A model generated the notes under the pieces. That model was not told the origin of the DNA. It ran no database searches and was given only the letters and a program-made list of their open reading frames with translations. Shown here in pieces: positions 52,601 through 62,993 of a stretch of 64,000 nucleotides of DNA. The number at the start of each line of letters is the position of its first letter. Position 1 is the stretch's first letter. A program made the position numbers and the translations under genes. Source of the stretch: Echinococcus granulosus (lineage: Eukaryota; Platyhelminthes; Cestoda; Cyclophyllidea; Taeniidae); contig NW_020170485.1 of the NCBI RefSeq assembly GCF_000524195.1, forward strand, positions 179,711-243,710, in the 5' to 3' direction.

Positions 52601-53251
52601 GAAATTATTTACCCACGGGGAAACGCCCACTCCAGACATGAAAAAGCCAAATCACCACGTTGCGTTCGTTACCATATTACTAAGGAAGAGTGCTCCTGGT
52701 TATTCAGTCTGCTTGTCCCAAGAGAATGAAGGCCGAGGTGGGAAGATGGACGCTAGTGAGAGCGTCAATGGATTTTCCTTTTCACAAGAAAGATATGATG
52801 TTCAAAACCATTGGGTTGCTCATTAGAAAGCGGTCTCATCACAAAGTCTATTTTGATATTTTATGGAGATTTCAATTATTTCTGTTTCACCCTGTGTATT
52901 GGCCTGGTTTTACTCTTAGAAAAAATAACAATGCTACTAAAATTTTTCAAAAATTCATAACAACTTTTTTAACAAAAGCTTGGTACAACACAATTTAAGA
53001 AATTGTGACTGGATTTTTAATATAAATTTGCCCAAGAGTTACACAGTCGTGGACAAATCCCAAAAACGCTGCATAAAGCTTAATCAAAGTAGATTTTTGT
53101 TTACAAGTTTAAATCCCTGTTCAGTTTATCATATGCTTAACACATGAGCATTATTTCATTCTTCTGTTTATACCAACCAACATCAATGCTCCAACGTTAG
53201 CGCCAACTGGTATTTACTGGGTTTTTGCTGTCTGGTGAAGCGTCTTTAGCT
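49602..53251. other. Intergenic region between viral element and aconitase
   Basis: No gene recognised. AATAAA near 49798. A GGAGCCT/AGGCTCC stem with an 11-nt loop lies at 52233-52257 and contains TGGCTGAGCAGG, which recalls a polymerase III A box, but no B box follows. The aconitase promoter should lie in the right part; no clear TATA or CCAAT cluster was seen. Confidence 0.5.
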
Positions 53252-53412
53252 ATGGCAGCATCATTTGGTTTCTCTCTGAAATGTTTTCGTCGATTGAAGC
53301 TCTCAACAGTAATTAAGCAGAAACGGTACATGTCTGTTCGCTTGAGTCGTTTCGATTCTGAGATCCTGGACTATGACAAATACTGTTCCACACTAAGAAG
53401 TGTCAATGAAAC
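53252..53412 (+). CDS. ACO2: Aconitase exon 1 (presequence)
   Basis: ATG 53252, donor GAAAC|GTAAGC, phase 2. It encodes [18 protein letters not shown], an amphipathic basic leader, then the start of the mature protein. Confidence 0.9.
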
Positions 53413-56400
53413 GTAAGCTTTCTATCTTAATGTGCGATATCCTCTCAGACTAGCACGTCCATTGACATTATCCGAGAAGATTCTCTATGGTCATCTCTCT
53501 GACCCGAAAACGAAAGATATAGTGCGTGGATCTAGTTATTTGAACCTCTCTCCCGACCGTGTTACAATGCAGGATGCAACAGCACAAATGGCTATTCTGC
53601 AATTCATGTCCAGTGGTATACCTCGCGTTGCTGTTCCCACAACCGTCCACTGCGATCACTTAGTCCTTGCTCGTGAGGGTGGTGACAAGGACATTTCCAA
53701 CGCGCTTACCGTTAACAAAGAAGTGTACGATTTCCTTGCCTCTGCCTCTTCCAAGTTTAATATTGGATTTTGGCAGCCGGGTTCTGGGATCATTCATCAG
53801 GTGAGGCGGGTCATTATTCCTATTCCTCTTTCCTAGATAATGCTGGAAAATTACTGCTTCCCTGGGGCGCTCATAATTGGAACTGATAGTCATACACCAA
53901 ACGGTGGCGGTCTGGGAGGTGTATGCATTGGAGTGGGCGGTGCCGATGCCGTGGACGTAATGGCAGGCCTAGATTGGGAACTAAAGTGTCCCAAAATAAT
54001 TGGAGTTGAGCTGGTCGGCAAGTTGTCCGGTTGGACGTCGGCCAAAGATGTAATTCTCAAGGTGGCGGATATATTGACCGTGAAGGGAGGCACTGGAGCC
54101 ATTATTGAGTACTTTGGGCCAGGGGTGGAGTCCATATCATGCACGGGAATGGCGACAATCTGCAACATGGGCGCTGAGATTGGTGCTACGACCTCTGTGT
54201 TTCCATTCAATGATAGAATGGTGGATTTCTTGAGGGCTACTGGCAGAGGAGACATTGCTGATTTAGCAAGCAAGTACAGGGTGGGTTGTGTACTCTTAAA
54301 TTTTAAGAAATATCCTTCCTATTCCCATGTTACCGATTTTTCTCTTTGTTGAGTTTGTTGCATTGCTTATATTCTTAGAGTTTTTGAGACTGCGCCTTAG
54401 ACACGAGGGAGTTTAAGTCAAATGAGGACTATCCAGTTCAATGGGAAGGAAGGAGTGGATCTTAAACGATGAAAATTGAATTTATTTCTTTTGCCAGTCT
54501 TCTAGTCCATTAATATGCTAACCGTCTGGCCCCTGAAAGAAAGCGTCAGCATTGAAAGTCTTGTTATTTTAACTGAGCCGTCCCCTGGCAGTCTGCTTCA
54601 CTTCATCATCGGTGCTGCGATGTGAGGTGAATGTTGACGAAAGTGACTGCTGAAGCCGTGGGCTGGGCACGAATCATTGCATTCAAAATTATAACAAGTG
54701 TACAGGCCCACAGTTAGTCGACCTGGAAATATCTACATTCACACCACCTAGGTGTTTTACTGTTAGGCACTTGATCTTCTATCCTTTCCTTGGAGTCTTC
54801 TGTAGGTATACGCGAATTTTACGCCTCCGCTTACAATAGACATCATTACTTTATAACTACACCCCCCTTTACCCGCGCGTATGCCATTGCTGCTCGTATT
54901 GCCAGGACAGCATCCCCTTTAATACCCGTAAAGTTGGGCATCCTGGTTTAACCTGAACTCATTCTGCGGCTCCCAAAATATTCAGTGACTGCATTAATTA
55001 AGCATGAAATGTTGAGATCCTTAATATTACATTGGTTTAGCTTTATCTAGGCTCTCTGAATACGGGCAGTTAGTTTGGATAGGAAATGTCATCCTTTGAC
55101 TCCATCACATTATTGTAAATCTGTTAAACCAGCGTTTCCATCTCGTGTATATCCATCCGCAACAATTGAAATGTCTTTTAGCACTGAGTCTTGGCACTGC
55201 AACGGTGAGGCAGTTGTGGGAGATCTCTCAGTATTCTCGTGCTTATCGGTTATCAGCGCTTGGTGTACGCCGTGTGAGCACAGATGATAAAGTAGTGGTA
55301 GACGCCGAATCCATACGATCCGATTTAGGTAGAATTATCACAATACTTATGAGGCATCAGGTGCGAATGCGTGAAATTCTTGTCGCGATATGTAAGAACT
55401 TGATCTTGGTATTATTAATTAAATTAGCTGATTTGTCACTTTAACGGCAGTCGTGGAGACATATACTACCATAATGAGGCTCTTAAAAGTTGGAGGAGAT
55501 AGGTGGTTGGATGAATAACATGAATAAAATAGTTGACTTTGTGGATAAAGTTGGTTAGAAGTAATGCTATTACTTTTTCGCTCTCCTTTTCCGAATCTTT
55601 GTCTAAATCTATCTTTTCCGAACCATCCCTTAATTGGTTGGATTGTGGATAGACAGATGGATGGATGCATGAGCGAAGGAATACAGGAGCATGCGACCTG
55701 GCTTAATGCAGAATATGCTAGAGACACAGATTTTGTTTGCACAGTCGATAAGGATCCAGATCTTGCCATTTTCCCGGAGTTCAGTCTTAATCGTTTTTTT
55801 TCTCTGTTCTTTGTTTCTAGAGCAAATTGCTCTCCCCTGATAAGGGATGTGTCTATGACCGCGTCATCAAGATTGACTTGAGCGAGCTGGAACCGCATCT
55901 GAACGGACCCTATACTCCCGATTTGGCTCATCCCATCTCAAAGGTATGTCTCCGTTGATTCATCCATTTCTCGTTTTAAACAACTTTTAATAGTACCATG
56001 TCAATCTTTGAAAGAGAAAGAAAAGAATGGCAAGCTTTCCTTTGAAAGTCCTCCGATAGATCTCTCATCATATCACTCATGAAATTCATTTAACGAATGT
56101 TTTGAGTAATTTTCCATCGTTAGATATCAAAAATGGGTGGGTGTGCACGTGTGAGAACTCATTCGTTTGATTGACAGTTGGCGGAAGATTTGGGTTTGTG
56201 TGTTAGGGGGTGCTCATAATGCGAAATTCGTGTCTCATTTTAGACTACTAGTGGACTGTTTTGAGGGTTGTTGAAGGTACTTCTTATTAGGGGATTTCCA
56301 TGAGACTATTTAACCCAAAAGGGCGCAGACCAGAGAGGTGTTTGACGGAACGAGAATGTGGTTAACCAATGAACGGTTGACGGTTTAAGCGGGAAGTTCC

Positions 56401-59400
56401 CTCCTTGCAGACAGTTTTATTGTCACGCTCTGTTACCGGCGACAGGTCTGAAGCAAAACCAAGATGATGGATAATGAGAGTGAGGCGGCAGCTGTATCAG
56501 GGTTTGAGGATATCACTACAGTGTATGTACGCAAAGCAGAGAATTTTCAGTGCATGGAATGAATGATCAAGAGTTAGAAGAGATCTTCAAAGTAGTGCTT
56601 TCTGTACTACTAAAGTGGTATTTGAGTAGATTTCCATTTTTTAGGTCTTTTTGATAGCCTGCCTAGAACTCGAGGGTTGTGTGATCACGCCACTGAGAGG
56701 TGATTTAAGTAGGTGCATTTCTTCTCTACTTCATGTAACCCCGTCTTGTTTATTTATCAGTAAAAGCCGCCAATCTGGGCAACTGATCATTGATTGTGAA
56801 TCACCCCAGTTACTAATGCAGGGGTAACCTGATGTGTGGGTCTGAGGGTATTCCTTCTGCCAAGGTACGGACGAGAGGGGATACCATTAGCGGAGCTTTA
56901 TAATCCCGGAGTGAAGGCCAATTCGAAGAAGGTTGCACTGTTGTATACTGTTTAGAAAAGGAATTTTTCTGCTTTTCGGGAGAAACATGGCATACCATTG
57001 TTGGAGAGTGTTTATTGTTGAAAGGTTGGAGAGCTGTGTACATGGATGAGATGCTATGAGATCAAGTTGGCTTGCTTGCCGCTGCCGACAAGGTACGGCT
57101 CGAGTTATTCCCGCATTCGTCACAAGGCCCACGTGCCTTGAAATACAGAAGGGTTGAGAGGCTAGAGGCAGAACTTCATAGCACCAAATTGTGGGCCGGA
57201 CCTTGGGCGATTGCAAGAGTTAGTTTATTGCAATGTAAAAGCACACATTCTTAATCACTTCCCCCTCCTCCCCTCCCCTACTAGCTGAAATCGGAGGCTG
57301 AAGCAGCGGGATGGCCAATGGAGATCTCGGCAGGTCTGATAGGCTCCTGCACCAACTCCTCCTATGAGGACATGTCCCGCGCTGCGAGTGTGGTGCGGCA
57401 GGCGCTGGAGCACGGCATCACTAAGGTGCCAACAAAACTTATCGTGACCCCAGGTAGTGAGCAGATCCATGCGACGATTGAGCGAGACGGACTGATTGAT
57501 GTGTTCAAAGGATTTGGAGGTTTGGTGCTTGCCAACGCTTGTGGACCCTGTATTGGTCAATGGGATCGCAAGGTGAGTTGGGCCTGAATGGGCTGTTGTT
57601 TTTTAAGCGATTTTGTGGATAGTTGGCAGCCAGGGTGAAGCATAGGTAGATTTTTGGAGGGTTCCACTCTGCTCAATGGTGCTTTTAGTCGGCAGAATGG
57701 CTCCGGGGTCGATTGATGGACTCGAAATGGCTGAAGGGTTAGGTGCTCTGTTCATTAGATAGGTATTGGTGGTGCCACTTCTCCTTTTAACCTAAAACTT
57801 ATTATTTTTTTCGTATCCCTTTCTTCCTTTTTACCGCTCTTTTGCCGGATGGTGCGCATAGGATAAGAAACGTGGCGAACCGAACACCATCGTGACATCG
57901 TACAACCGCAACTTCACCGGTCGAAACGACGCCAATCCTGCCACCCATGCTTTTGTCGCCTCACCGGAGATGGTCACTGCTCTAGTGCTGGGCGGAAGTT
58001 TAGGCTTTAACCCCCTAACCGATGAGTTGACGGCTCCAAATGGGACGAAATTTAAGCTGAAACCTCCGGAAGGTAGGCTTGATGAAATCTGATTTGGAAT
58101 AAACAGAATGGTGCTTGGAAGGATGCGAATACTTTGATGGTCAAGTATTTGGCCTATAGGACAGATGGATAAATAGGTGGGCGGTTGAATGAATGGAATA
58201 TTGGTGAAATGAGCGAACGAGTGAATCTGGAGATGGACAGATAGACTTACTATCGTCAAGACAACCAGATGATTGGGTGAACAAATGGTTACACTACTCT
58301 ATGATTCACTGCAAAATCTTGTTGGTGGTATATGTTTGGATGGATGGTTGAACGAAATGGGTTGATGTGCTAATAACTGATGGCTTGGCTAATAGACCGG
58401 CGGACGGTAGGATTAATTGCTTAGCTCCCATTTCATAGGCGACACTCTGCCCCGCAACGGTTTCCAACACGTGGATCCGCACTTCCAGAGCCCACCGGCG
58501 GACGCCTCCCACGTGAAGGTGATGATTTCACCGACGAGCGATCGTCTCCAGGTCCTCTCTCCCTTCGCACGATGGGATGGCAAGGACTTCCTCGATATGC
58601 CAGTGCTCATCAAGGTGCGTGGCAAATGTACCACCGACCATATTTCTGCTGCTGGACCCTGGCTGAAGTTCCGAGGCCATCTGGACAACATATCAAACAA
58701 CATGTTCATCGGGTACGTCATCGCGGCATCCATTTCAGGTCCATCCATCCGGCAACCATTCTATCACGCAGTCCCTGTTCAATTACTTAATCTTGTGGTA
58801 ATTTAATTATTTTGTCACAGCAAATCAAGCAGCCATTAAGCCAATCAGATCCTCCACTGATCCGGAACACCAATTAGCTACCCCTCCCTCCAGCCAATGA
58901 GTTAAGCAATCCGGCCAGTTAACCAATCAAACACAGCCAATAAGTCGATAAGTTAGGCAATCACTCAGTAAACTGATAAACTAATTAGGTACACAGCAGC
59001 TCATCCAATTAACTACATACCTGATCGACCAATCAAACAATGATCTATTTCTTCTTGTAGAGCAGTGAATAGCGAGAATGGGGAGATGAACCGCGTGTGC
59101 CACCGGCCAAGCGGAGAGTGGGACACAGTGCCGGCAGTGGCACGGCGCTACAAGGCTGCAGGAGTGCCCTGGGTGGTGGTAGGCGATGTGAACTATGGTG
59201 AGGGCAGTAGTCGCGAGCACGCTGCTCTTGAACCGCGTCATCTCGGCGGTCGTGCCATCATTGTCAAGAGCTTTGCGCGTATTCATGGTAAGACTTTTCT
59301 TCTGAGTCTATCTTTGTCGATGTTTCCCATTGGTACATTCATTTGTCTATCGCGAGTTTGTCCCTCTAATCATCTGTCCGCCTTCCAGTTAGTCCGTCTA

Positions 59401-60888
59401 CCGACTTTTCTTCTCTGTCTGTTTACTTGTTTGAATTCTGCTATTTATGCACCCATCTCAAATCTATCCACTATTAACATTTATTCCAATGCCTATCAGG
59501 TTATCCCGTCAATGTCTGCTTACTTATCCGTTTATTCTAGGTAGTTGGATGAAGTGGTGGTTAGGTGGAATGGTGAACGATTAATTGAGTGGATAGATCT
59601 GTAGATTAGTGGATGTTTAAGTGATCTCACGGATCAGGCGTGGTTACCTGGGTTAGCTTATCCGTAGAAGGTTGGATGAATAGGCGGTTGAATTTATGGG
59701 TGCACGGATAAGAACTGGATTAGTGGGTGAATGAACTGACAGAAGTATGAATAATTTGAATGGACATAACTGCAAATGCTGTTGGCATCTTGCAAAGTCG
59801 TCTGTTTGGCCTACTTCATGATCCGTTCATGGAACTTCTTGACCAATATTGCCGTTGCTTTTTCCCTTCTTTTGTAGAAACCAATCTGAAGAAGCAAGGC
59901 ATGCTTCCACTGACCTTCGTGAACCCCGAGGACTATGACAAGATTCAACCTTCAGACAAGGTCTCTCTGTTGGATTTGAAAAATCTCACTCCTGGAAAGG
60001 TGAGCATCTTAATCTGGCGGTCCTTATGAACCCTTTCCAGTCATCTGTGCGAATTATCTTACCAACGAAGGTGTTAGGTTCTTGTTACTCTTGTGGGAAT
60101 GAGCGTTTTTTGTTTTGAGATTAGTCCTCACTGACCAACATCACTAGGAGGCAGGTTCCATATGCAGTGTTAATCCCGGTTAGGTAGAGGCTGTTGCAGA
60201 TGCTGTGAACACACGAGTGGCCCAGCCAGCAGGTAGAACCCTGGGTGAGTGCCTGCGACCCCAGAAGACTTGGCGGCTTCAATTTTCTAGGAATTTCCCT
60301 TTTAGTAAATAGTTTCCAAATATCCCGCTTAGTCCTTTCCCATTTGCCGACATTATGTGCATGTGTTCTTTAAGGGCACTAATAAGTTCAAGGTCAGTCA
60401 AGTACGAGAAGTACACGAGACCGGATCTACCAGGTGTCGTCAGTCTTATTCATTGGTCAGCTGGCTGTCATGCACGCCAACACCGCATTCGCTTATTTGC
60501 TCGTGTCTCATCCATTCATCTTCATTTGTCCCAGCTTGCCAACCTTCCGTTGTCTCCCATCCCATCCTTCGTATCGCCTAATTTGAATAGCCTGCGTCAA
60601 GGCGCATCACTGACTAATAGGTAGCTCGAGGGTGGCCATGCAACAAAAAATACGCCTTGAGACAATCGACTGAGCCTCTCTCCCTTTTCCTTCACATCTG
60701 TCTAAAATCACCCGGTGCAAATAAACTGCCGTTCGCCTTTTTAGACGGTGCGATGCCGGCTGACTCACTCCGACGGTTCAACTGAGGAAATTGAATTGGC
60801 CCACACCTTTAATGCCAAACAGTTGGGGTGGTTCACAGCTGGCAGTGCCCTTAATCACATGAAAGAGACCACTTCTTGCCACCAATGA
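53252..60888 (+). CDS. ACO2: Mitochondrial aconitate hydratase, 10-exon gene
   Basis: This enzyme interconverts citrate and isocitrate through cis-aconitate in the TCA cycle, in the mitochondrial matrix, using a [4Fe-4S] cluster. Exons (listed separately) sum to 2,346 nt, giving 781 aa, against 780 in human ACO2. The N-terminus is basic and hydroxyl-rich with no acidic residue for about 40 positions, as in a mitochondrial presequence. Diagnostic stretches are [33 protein letters not shown] (cluster Cys 382), NACGPCIGQ (cluster Cys 446 and 449), [20 protein letters not shown], and [19 protein letters not shown]. All three cluster ligands and the active-site Asp/His/Ser/Arg motifs are present, so it should be active. 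An acceptor-like TCTTTAG ends two bases before the ATG, so a 5' UTR intron or trans-splicing is possible. Confidence 0.97.
53449..53800 (+). CDS. ACO2: Aconitase exon 2 (domain 1)
   Basis: It follows a 36-nt intron. Acceptor CCTCTCAG|A, donor CATCAG|GTGAGG, phase 2 to phase 0. It encodes [20 protein letters not shown] and [10 protein letters not shown], substrate-binding segments. Confidence 0.96.
53837..54280 (+). CDS. ACO2: Aconitase exon 3 (domains 1-2)
   Basis: It follows a second 36-nt intron. Acceptor TTTCCTAG|ATA, donor AGG|GTGGGT, phase 0 to phase 0. It encodes [16 protein letters not shown] and [14 protein letters not shown]. Confidence 0.96.
54281..55820 (+). other. ACO2: Aconitase intron 3 (1.5 kb)
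   Basis: Nothing recognised. Open frames on both strands appear random. Confidence 0.55.
55821..55943 (+). CDS. ACO2: Aconitase exon 4
   Basis: 41 codons, phase 0 at both ends, acceptor GTTTCTAG, donor AAG|GTATGT. It encodes [20 protein letters not shown], conserved in all mitochondrial aconitases. Confidence 0.96.
55944..57284 (+). other. ACO2: Aconitase intron 4 (1.3 kb)
   Basis: No feature recognised. Confidence 0.55.
57285..57572 (+). CDS. ACO2: Aconitase exon 5 (all Fe-S cysteines)
   Basis: 96 codons, phase 0 at both ends, acceptor CCCTACTAG, donor AAG|GTGAGT. It carries [14 protein letters not shown] and [16 protein letters not shown], the three cysteines that bind the 4Fe-4S cluster. 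Confidence 0.97.
57862..58072 (+). CDS. ACO2: Aconitase exon 6
   Basis: Acceptor GTGCGCATAG|GAT, donor GAAG|GTAGGC, phase 0 to phase 1. It encodes [18 protein letters not shown] and [15 protein letters not shown]. Confidence 0.96.
58100..58370. repeat. GATG tetranucleotide tract in aconitase intron 6
   Basis: Imperfect GATGG/GAATG units of the window-wide tetranucleotide family. Confidence 0.6.
58439..58712 (+). CDS. ACO2: Aconitase exon 7
   Basis: Acceptor TTTCATAG|GC, donor ATCGG|GTACGT, phase 1 to phase 2. It encodes [20 protein letters not shown] and [20 protein letters not shown]. Confidence 0.96.
58810..59045. repeat. CCAAT(C/T)A-rich degenerate tandem repeat
   Basis: Aconitase intron 7 is filled with about a dozen CCAATCA, CCAATTA, CCAATAA and GCAATCA units every 15-30 bases. 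It looks like a decayed minisatellite rather than a promoter. Confidence 0.55.
59061..59287 (+). CDS. ACO2: Aconitase exon 8 (domain 4 active site)
   Basis: Acceptor TTCTTGTAG|A, donor CATG|GTAAGA, phase 2 to phase 1. It encodes [20 protein letters not shown] and [17 protein letters not shown], holding the catalytic Ser and Arg. Confidence 0.97.
59545..59760. repeat. GATG tetranucleotide tract in aconitase intron 8
   Basis: Imperfect GGATG/GTGAATG units, plus-strand GATG orientation. Confidence 0.55.
59878..59999 (+). CDS. ACO2: Aconitase exon 9
   Basis: Acceptor CTTTTGTAG|AA, donor AAAG|GTGAGC, phase 1 to phase 0. It encodes [19 protein letters not shown] and the following beta strands. 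Confidence 0.96.
60745..60888 (+). CDS. ACO2: Aconitase exon 10 and stop
   Basis: Acceptor CCTTTTTAG|ACG, phase 0, stop TGA 60886-60888. It encodes [20 protein letters not shown], the conserved C-terminus, plus ten further residues. Confidence 0.96.
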   Translation, partial: TVRCRLTHSDGSTEEIELAHTFNAKQLGWFTAGSALNHMKETTSCHQ

Positions 60889-61368
60889 CAATCCATCCCA
60901 TTCCTCACCGCTGCCCTTCCTAATGGTACCTGTTTTCCCTTTTCCCTCTCCTCCATTTCTGCTCTAGAATTGTCATATTTGGGATTGTGACCAAATTTAA
61001 CCTTATTATTTACGATTTTCTTCGAAAAATTGGTCAATTATGATGTATTTGAGTCAATTACATTGTCATCTGCCTAGGTAGACTGACTGATGGTACTTCC
61101 TGCAATTTGATTATTTGATGTATTTTATGATTTAAAGTGTTTGTTTCCCTAAGAGGCCAAGTCAACCACAAAATGTTGATTGATAAATAGAAGACCTGAC
61201 ACCCTATTTCTGTCGAAAGCTAGGTGTCCCCAATTACTCGAACCGGCCCCTCGGCTTTGATGACTTTGTTGCCTAGCTTGTTCCTCTGGTGCTGTTGCCT
61301 ACTTCCCCTAATCTAAACTACCGTGTCTGTAGGCCATTTACATGTGGCATAAATTTTATCAATGTGGG

Positions 61369-61374
61369 AATAAA
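61369..61374 (+). terminator. Candidate aconitase polyadenylation signal
   Basis: AATAAA lies 480 bases after the stop codon, the first such hexamer seen downstream. Confidence 0.4.
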
Positions 61375-61453
61375 GGTCCTCCTTTTTCTCTATGAAATTG
61401 GTCTCCAGTTCAAGTAAAGTGGACAAAAAGTGGTGGGTCTCATGAGTCGATTC

Positions 61454-61520
61454 TGATTGGTACGAATTCCCACTGTCTGATTGGCCAATTGGCTTTCCAC
61501 TAGGGCGGTTTGATTGGCCG
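61454..61520. promoter_or_regulatory. CCAAT-box cluster downstream of aconitase
   Basis: ATTGG/CCAAT units lie at 61456, 61480, 61485-61492 (CCAATTGG) and 61513. A TATAAG and another CCAAT follow near 61627-61645. This looks like a promoter, but no plus-strand gene was identified after it. Confidence 0.3.
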
Positions 61521-62171
61521 ATTTTGAGGGTGTGAGGATTTGTAGGACAAAGAAGAGTAATTCCATTTAGTTAAGAAGCTTTTGTGTTCTCCGTTGTGTA
61601 CACCCGCTTACCAAAATGCGTTTACTTATAAGCACAGCCAATCACCCTTCACCTTTTCACCTGAGGTTGGTCTGCAGGTGATGGTCCAGTTGCAGATGCG
61701 ACAGGAATCTGCTCCAACTTGATGGCATCAGCAATTAAACTCTGTCCTAATTTCTATAGCTGAATGCAAAACTCTAACGCCGTGAAGGAAGGATGCCTCC
61801 TGCAGATGGTTGAATCGGTTAAGAGTCGTAGATAGAAGGGTTAAAAATGACATCAACATTTTGCCATTACCCTGAGCTCTTGTTCTGCGGGAGTGCTATT
61901 AACAAATGAAGTGTTACCAGAATTGAACCGTTTGTAGATCTTAACTATAAAAATTAGTGGCAGAAATAAATCTTTTGGTCTGCATAAACTCACTTTGATA
62001 TTCGTCACAGGCATGATGGATGAATTTAGTTGAATTAAAGTACAAGGAAAACAAAACATAATCAAGCAAAATCCCGTTTATTTAGACGAAAAAAATTATT
62101 TTGTTTCAAACATTACTCATTTAGTGGTACTATGGTAACCTCAAGCAGTCGATCATAATTCAAAATCTCAA

Positions 62172-62177
62172 TTTATT
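62172..62177 (-). terminator. Candidate polyadenylation signal of the minus-strand gene
   Basis: AATAAA on the minus strand, about 80 bases after the stop codon of the small secreted-protein gene. Confidence 0.45.
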
Positions 62178-62256
62178 CGTTTCAGTGGTGAAGGCAAGAA
62201 AACCATAACTTTACGAAATTAATTTCCGGATTTTATCGCTTTATAACAAAGCGGTT

Positions 62257-62442
62257 TCATTTACTATACTGCCGAATTACGCACTGTCCAACAAAATGTC
62301 CGCATCGGTAGTCACCCGTGGCGGAGGCGTAGTATCGAGCGCTGTCTTTCGCCGCCTCAGCTCTCAGCCCCGCGCCGTAGGCGACACCTTTGCAATCTAT
62401 GGTACTGACGGGACTGTCCACCAGACACTTGGCATAGTAGGC
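62257..62442 (-). CDS. Secreted-protein gene exon 2 (cysteine-bearing domain)
   Basis: 61 codons plus TGA. All four cysteines lie here, spaced so that a CX10C pair is followed later by a CX6C pair. Confidence 0.72.
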   Translation of the reverse strand, partial: AYYAKCLVDSPVSTIDCKGVAYGAGLRAEAAKDSARYYASATGDYRCGHFVGQCVIRQYSK

Positions 62443-62938
62443 CTGTGGGAATGCCAATACAAAAGGAGTGGATTAGGCAGACAAAGCGCGGGGAAGGCAG
62501 TCATCCGACGTTATCGATTTTTAGGCGTGCGCTACAAATCGCAGACGCTCGCTGCATCTCGGTGCGTCTGCGTCCGCTTGCATCGACAACCAAGCAAACA
62601 AATCCACATTTTTTGGAAAAAATTGTCAAGAAGGTTGAATATAGTCTAGTCGGTAGTGTTTACGAGCCAATGAATTTTAAAAATAGGCCAAGTGTTTTAA
62701 ACTGTATTAACAGAGACTATGAGAGAAATCGCGGAGCTGAGCATTGTGGAACTCACTTAAATGCCAAAAAGCAAACAAATCTTACATTCTGAACAAGCGT
62801 TGTGTTGAGTTTCTTGATAAGCCGGCTGTACCAAGGCGGAGTAGACGCATAGTCAGCATCAGCCGCAACAACAGCCACTAGGAGGGTAAAAAGGAGGTGC
62901 GCATTCATAAAAGTCAGTCGTCTCTTCGGAGCGGACAT
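62257..62938 (-). CDS. Small secreted four-cysteine protein, two exons
   Basis: Exon 1 is 62938-62786 and exon 2 is 62442-62257, separated by a 343-nt GT-AG intron (donor AAT|GTAAGA, acceptor TTCCCACAG|GCC, phase 0). Product 112 aa, or 102 aa from the second Met. The N-terminus has a basic stretch (APKRR) and a hydrophobic core MNAHLLFTLLVAVVAA with small residues suited to signal-peptidase cleavage. No further membrane segment follows. The mature part, about 85 aa, has four cysteines (AKC, DCK, RCG, GQC), enough for two disulfides, and many Ala/Tyr. I do not recognise the family. The TATA box, exon phases, splice sites and signal peptide together make it a real gene. Role unknown; host-parasite secretion is only a guess. 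Confidence 0.72.
62786..62938 (-). CDS. Secreted-protein gene exon 1 (signal peptide)
   Basis: 51 codons from the ATG at 62938, ending in phase 0 at AAT|GTAAGA. It contains the signal peptide and an amphipathic WYSRLIKKLNTTLVQ segment. Confidence 0.7.
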
Positions 62939-62987
62939 GTTCTGCCTCCTCCTAACGCGGTTCCATACGACACCTGTTTCAGGTGCC

Positions 62988-62993
62988 TTTATA
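62988..62993 (-). promoter_or_regulatory. TATA box of the minus-strand secreted-protein gene
   Basis: TATAAA on the minus strand (context CTTATAAAGGC), about 50 bases upstream of the ATG at 62938. It implies a very short 5' UTR. Confidence 0.6.

Noticed and set aside
62296..62792. Plus-strand frames of about 115 codons
   Set aside because: They are shadows of the minus-strand secreted-protein gene, which has signal peptide, splice sites and TATA box.
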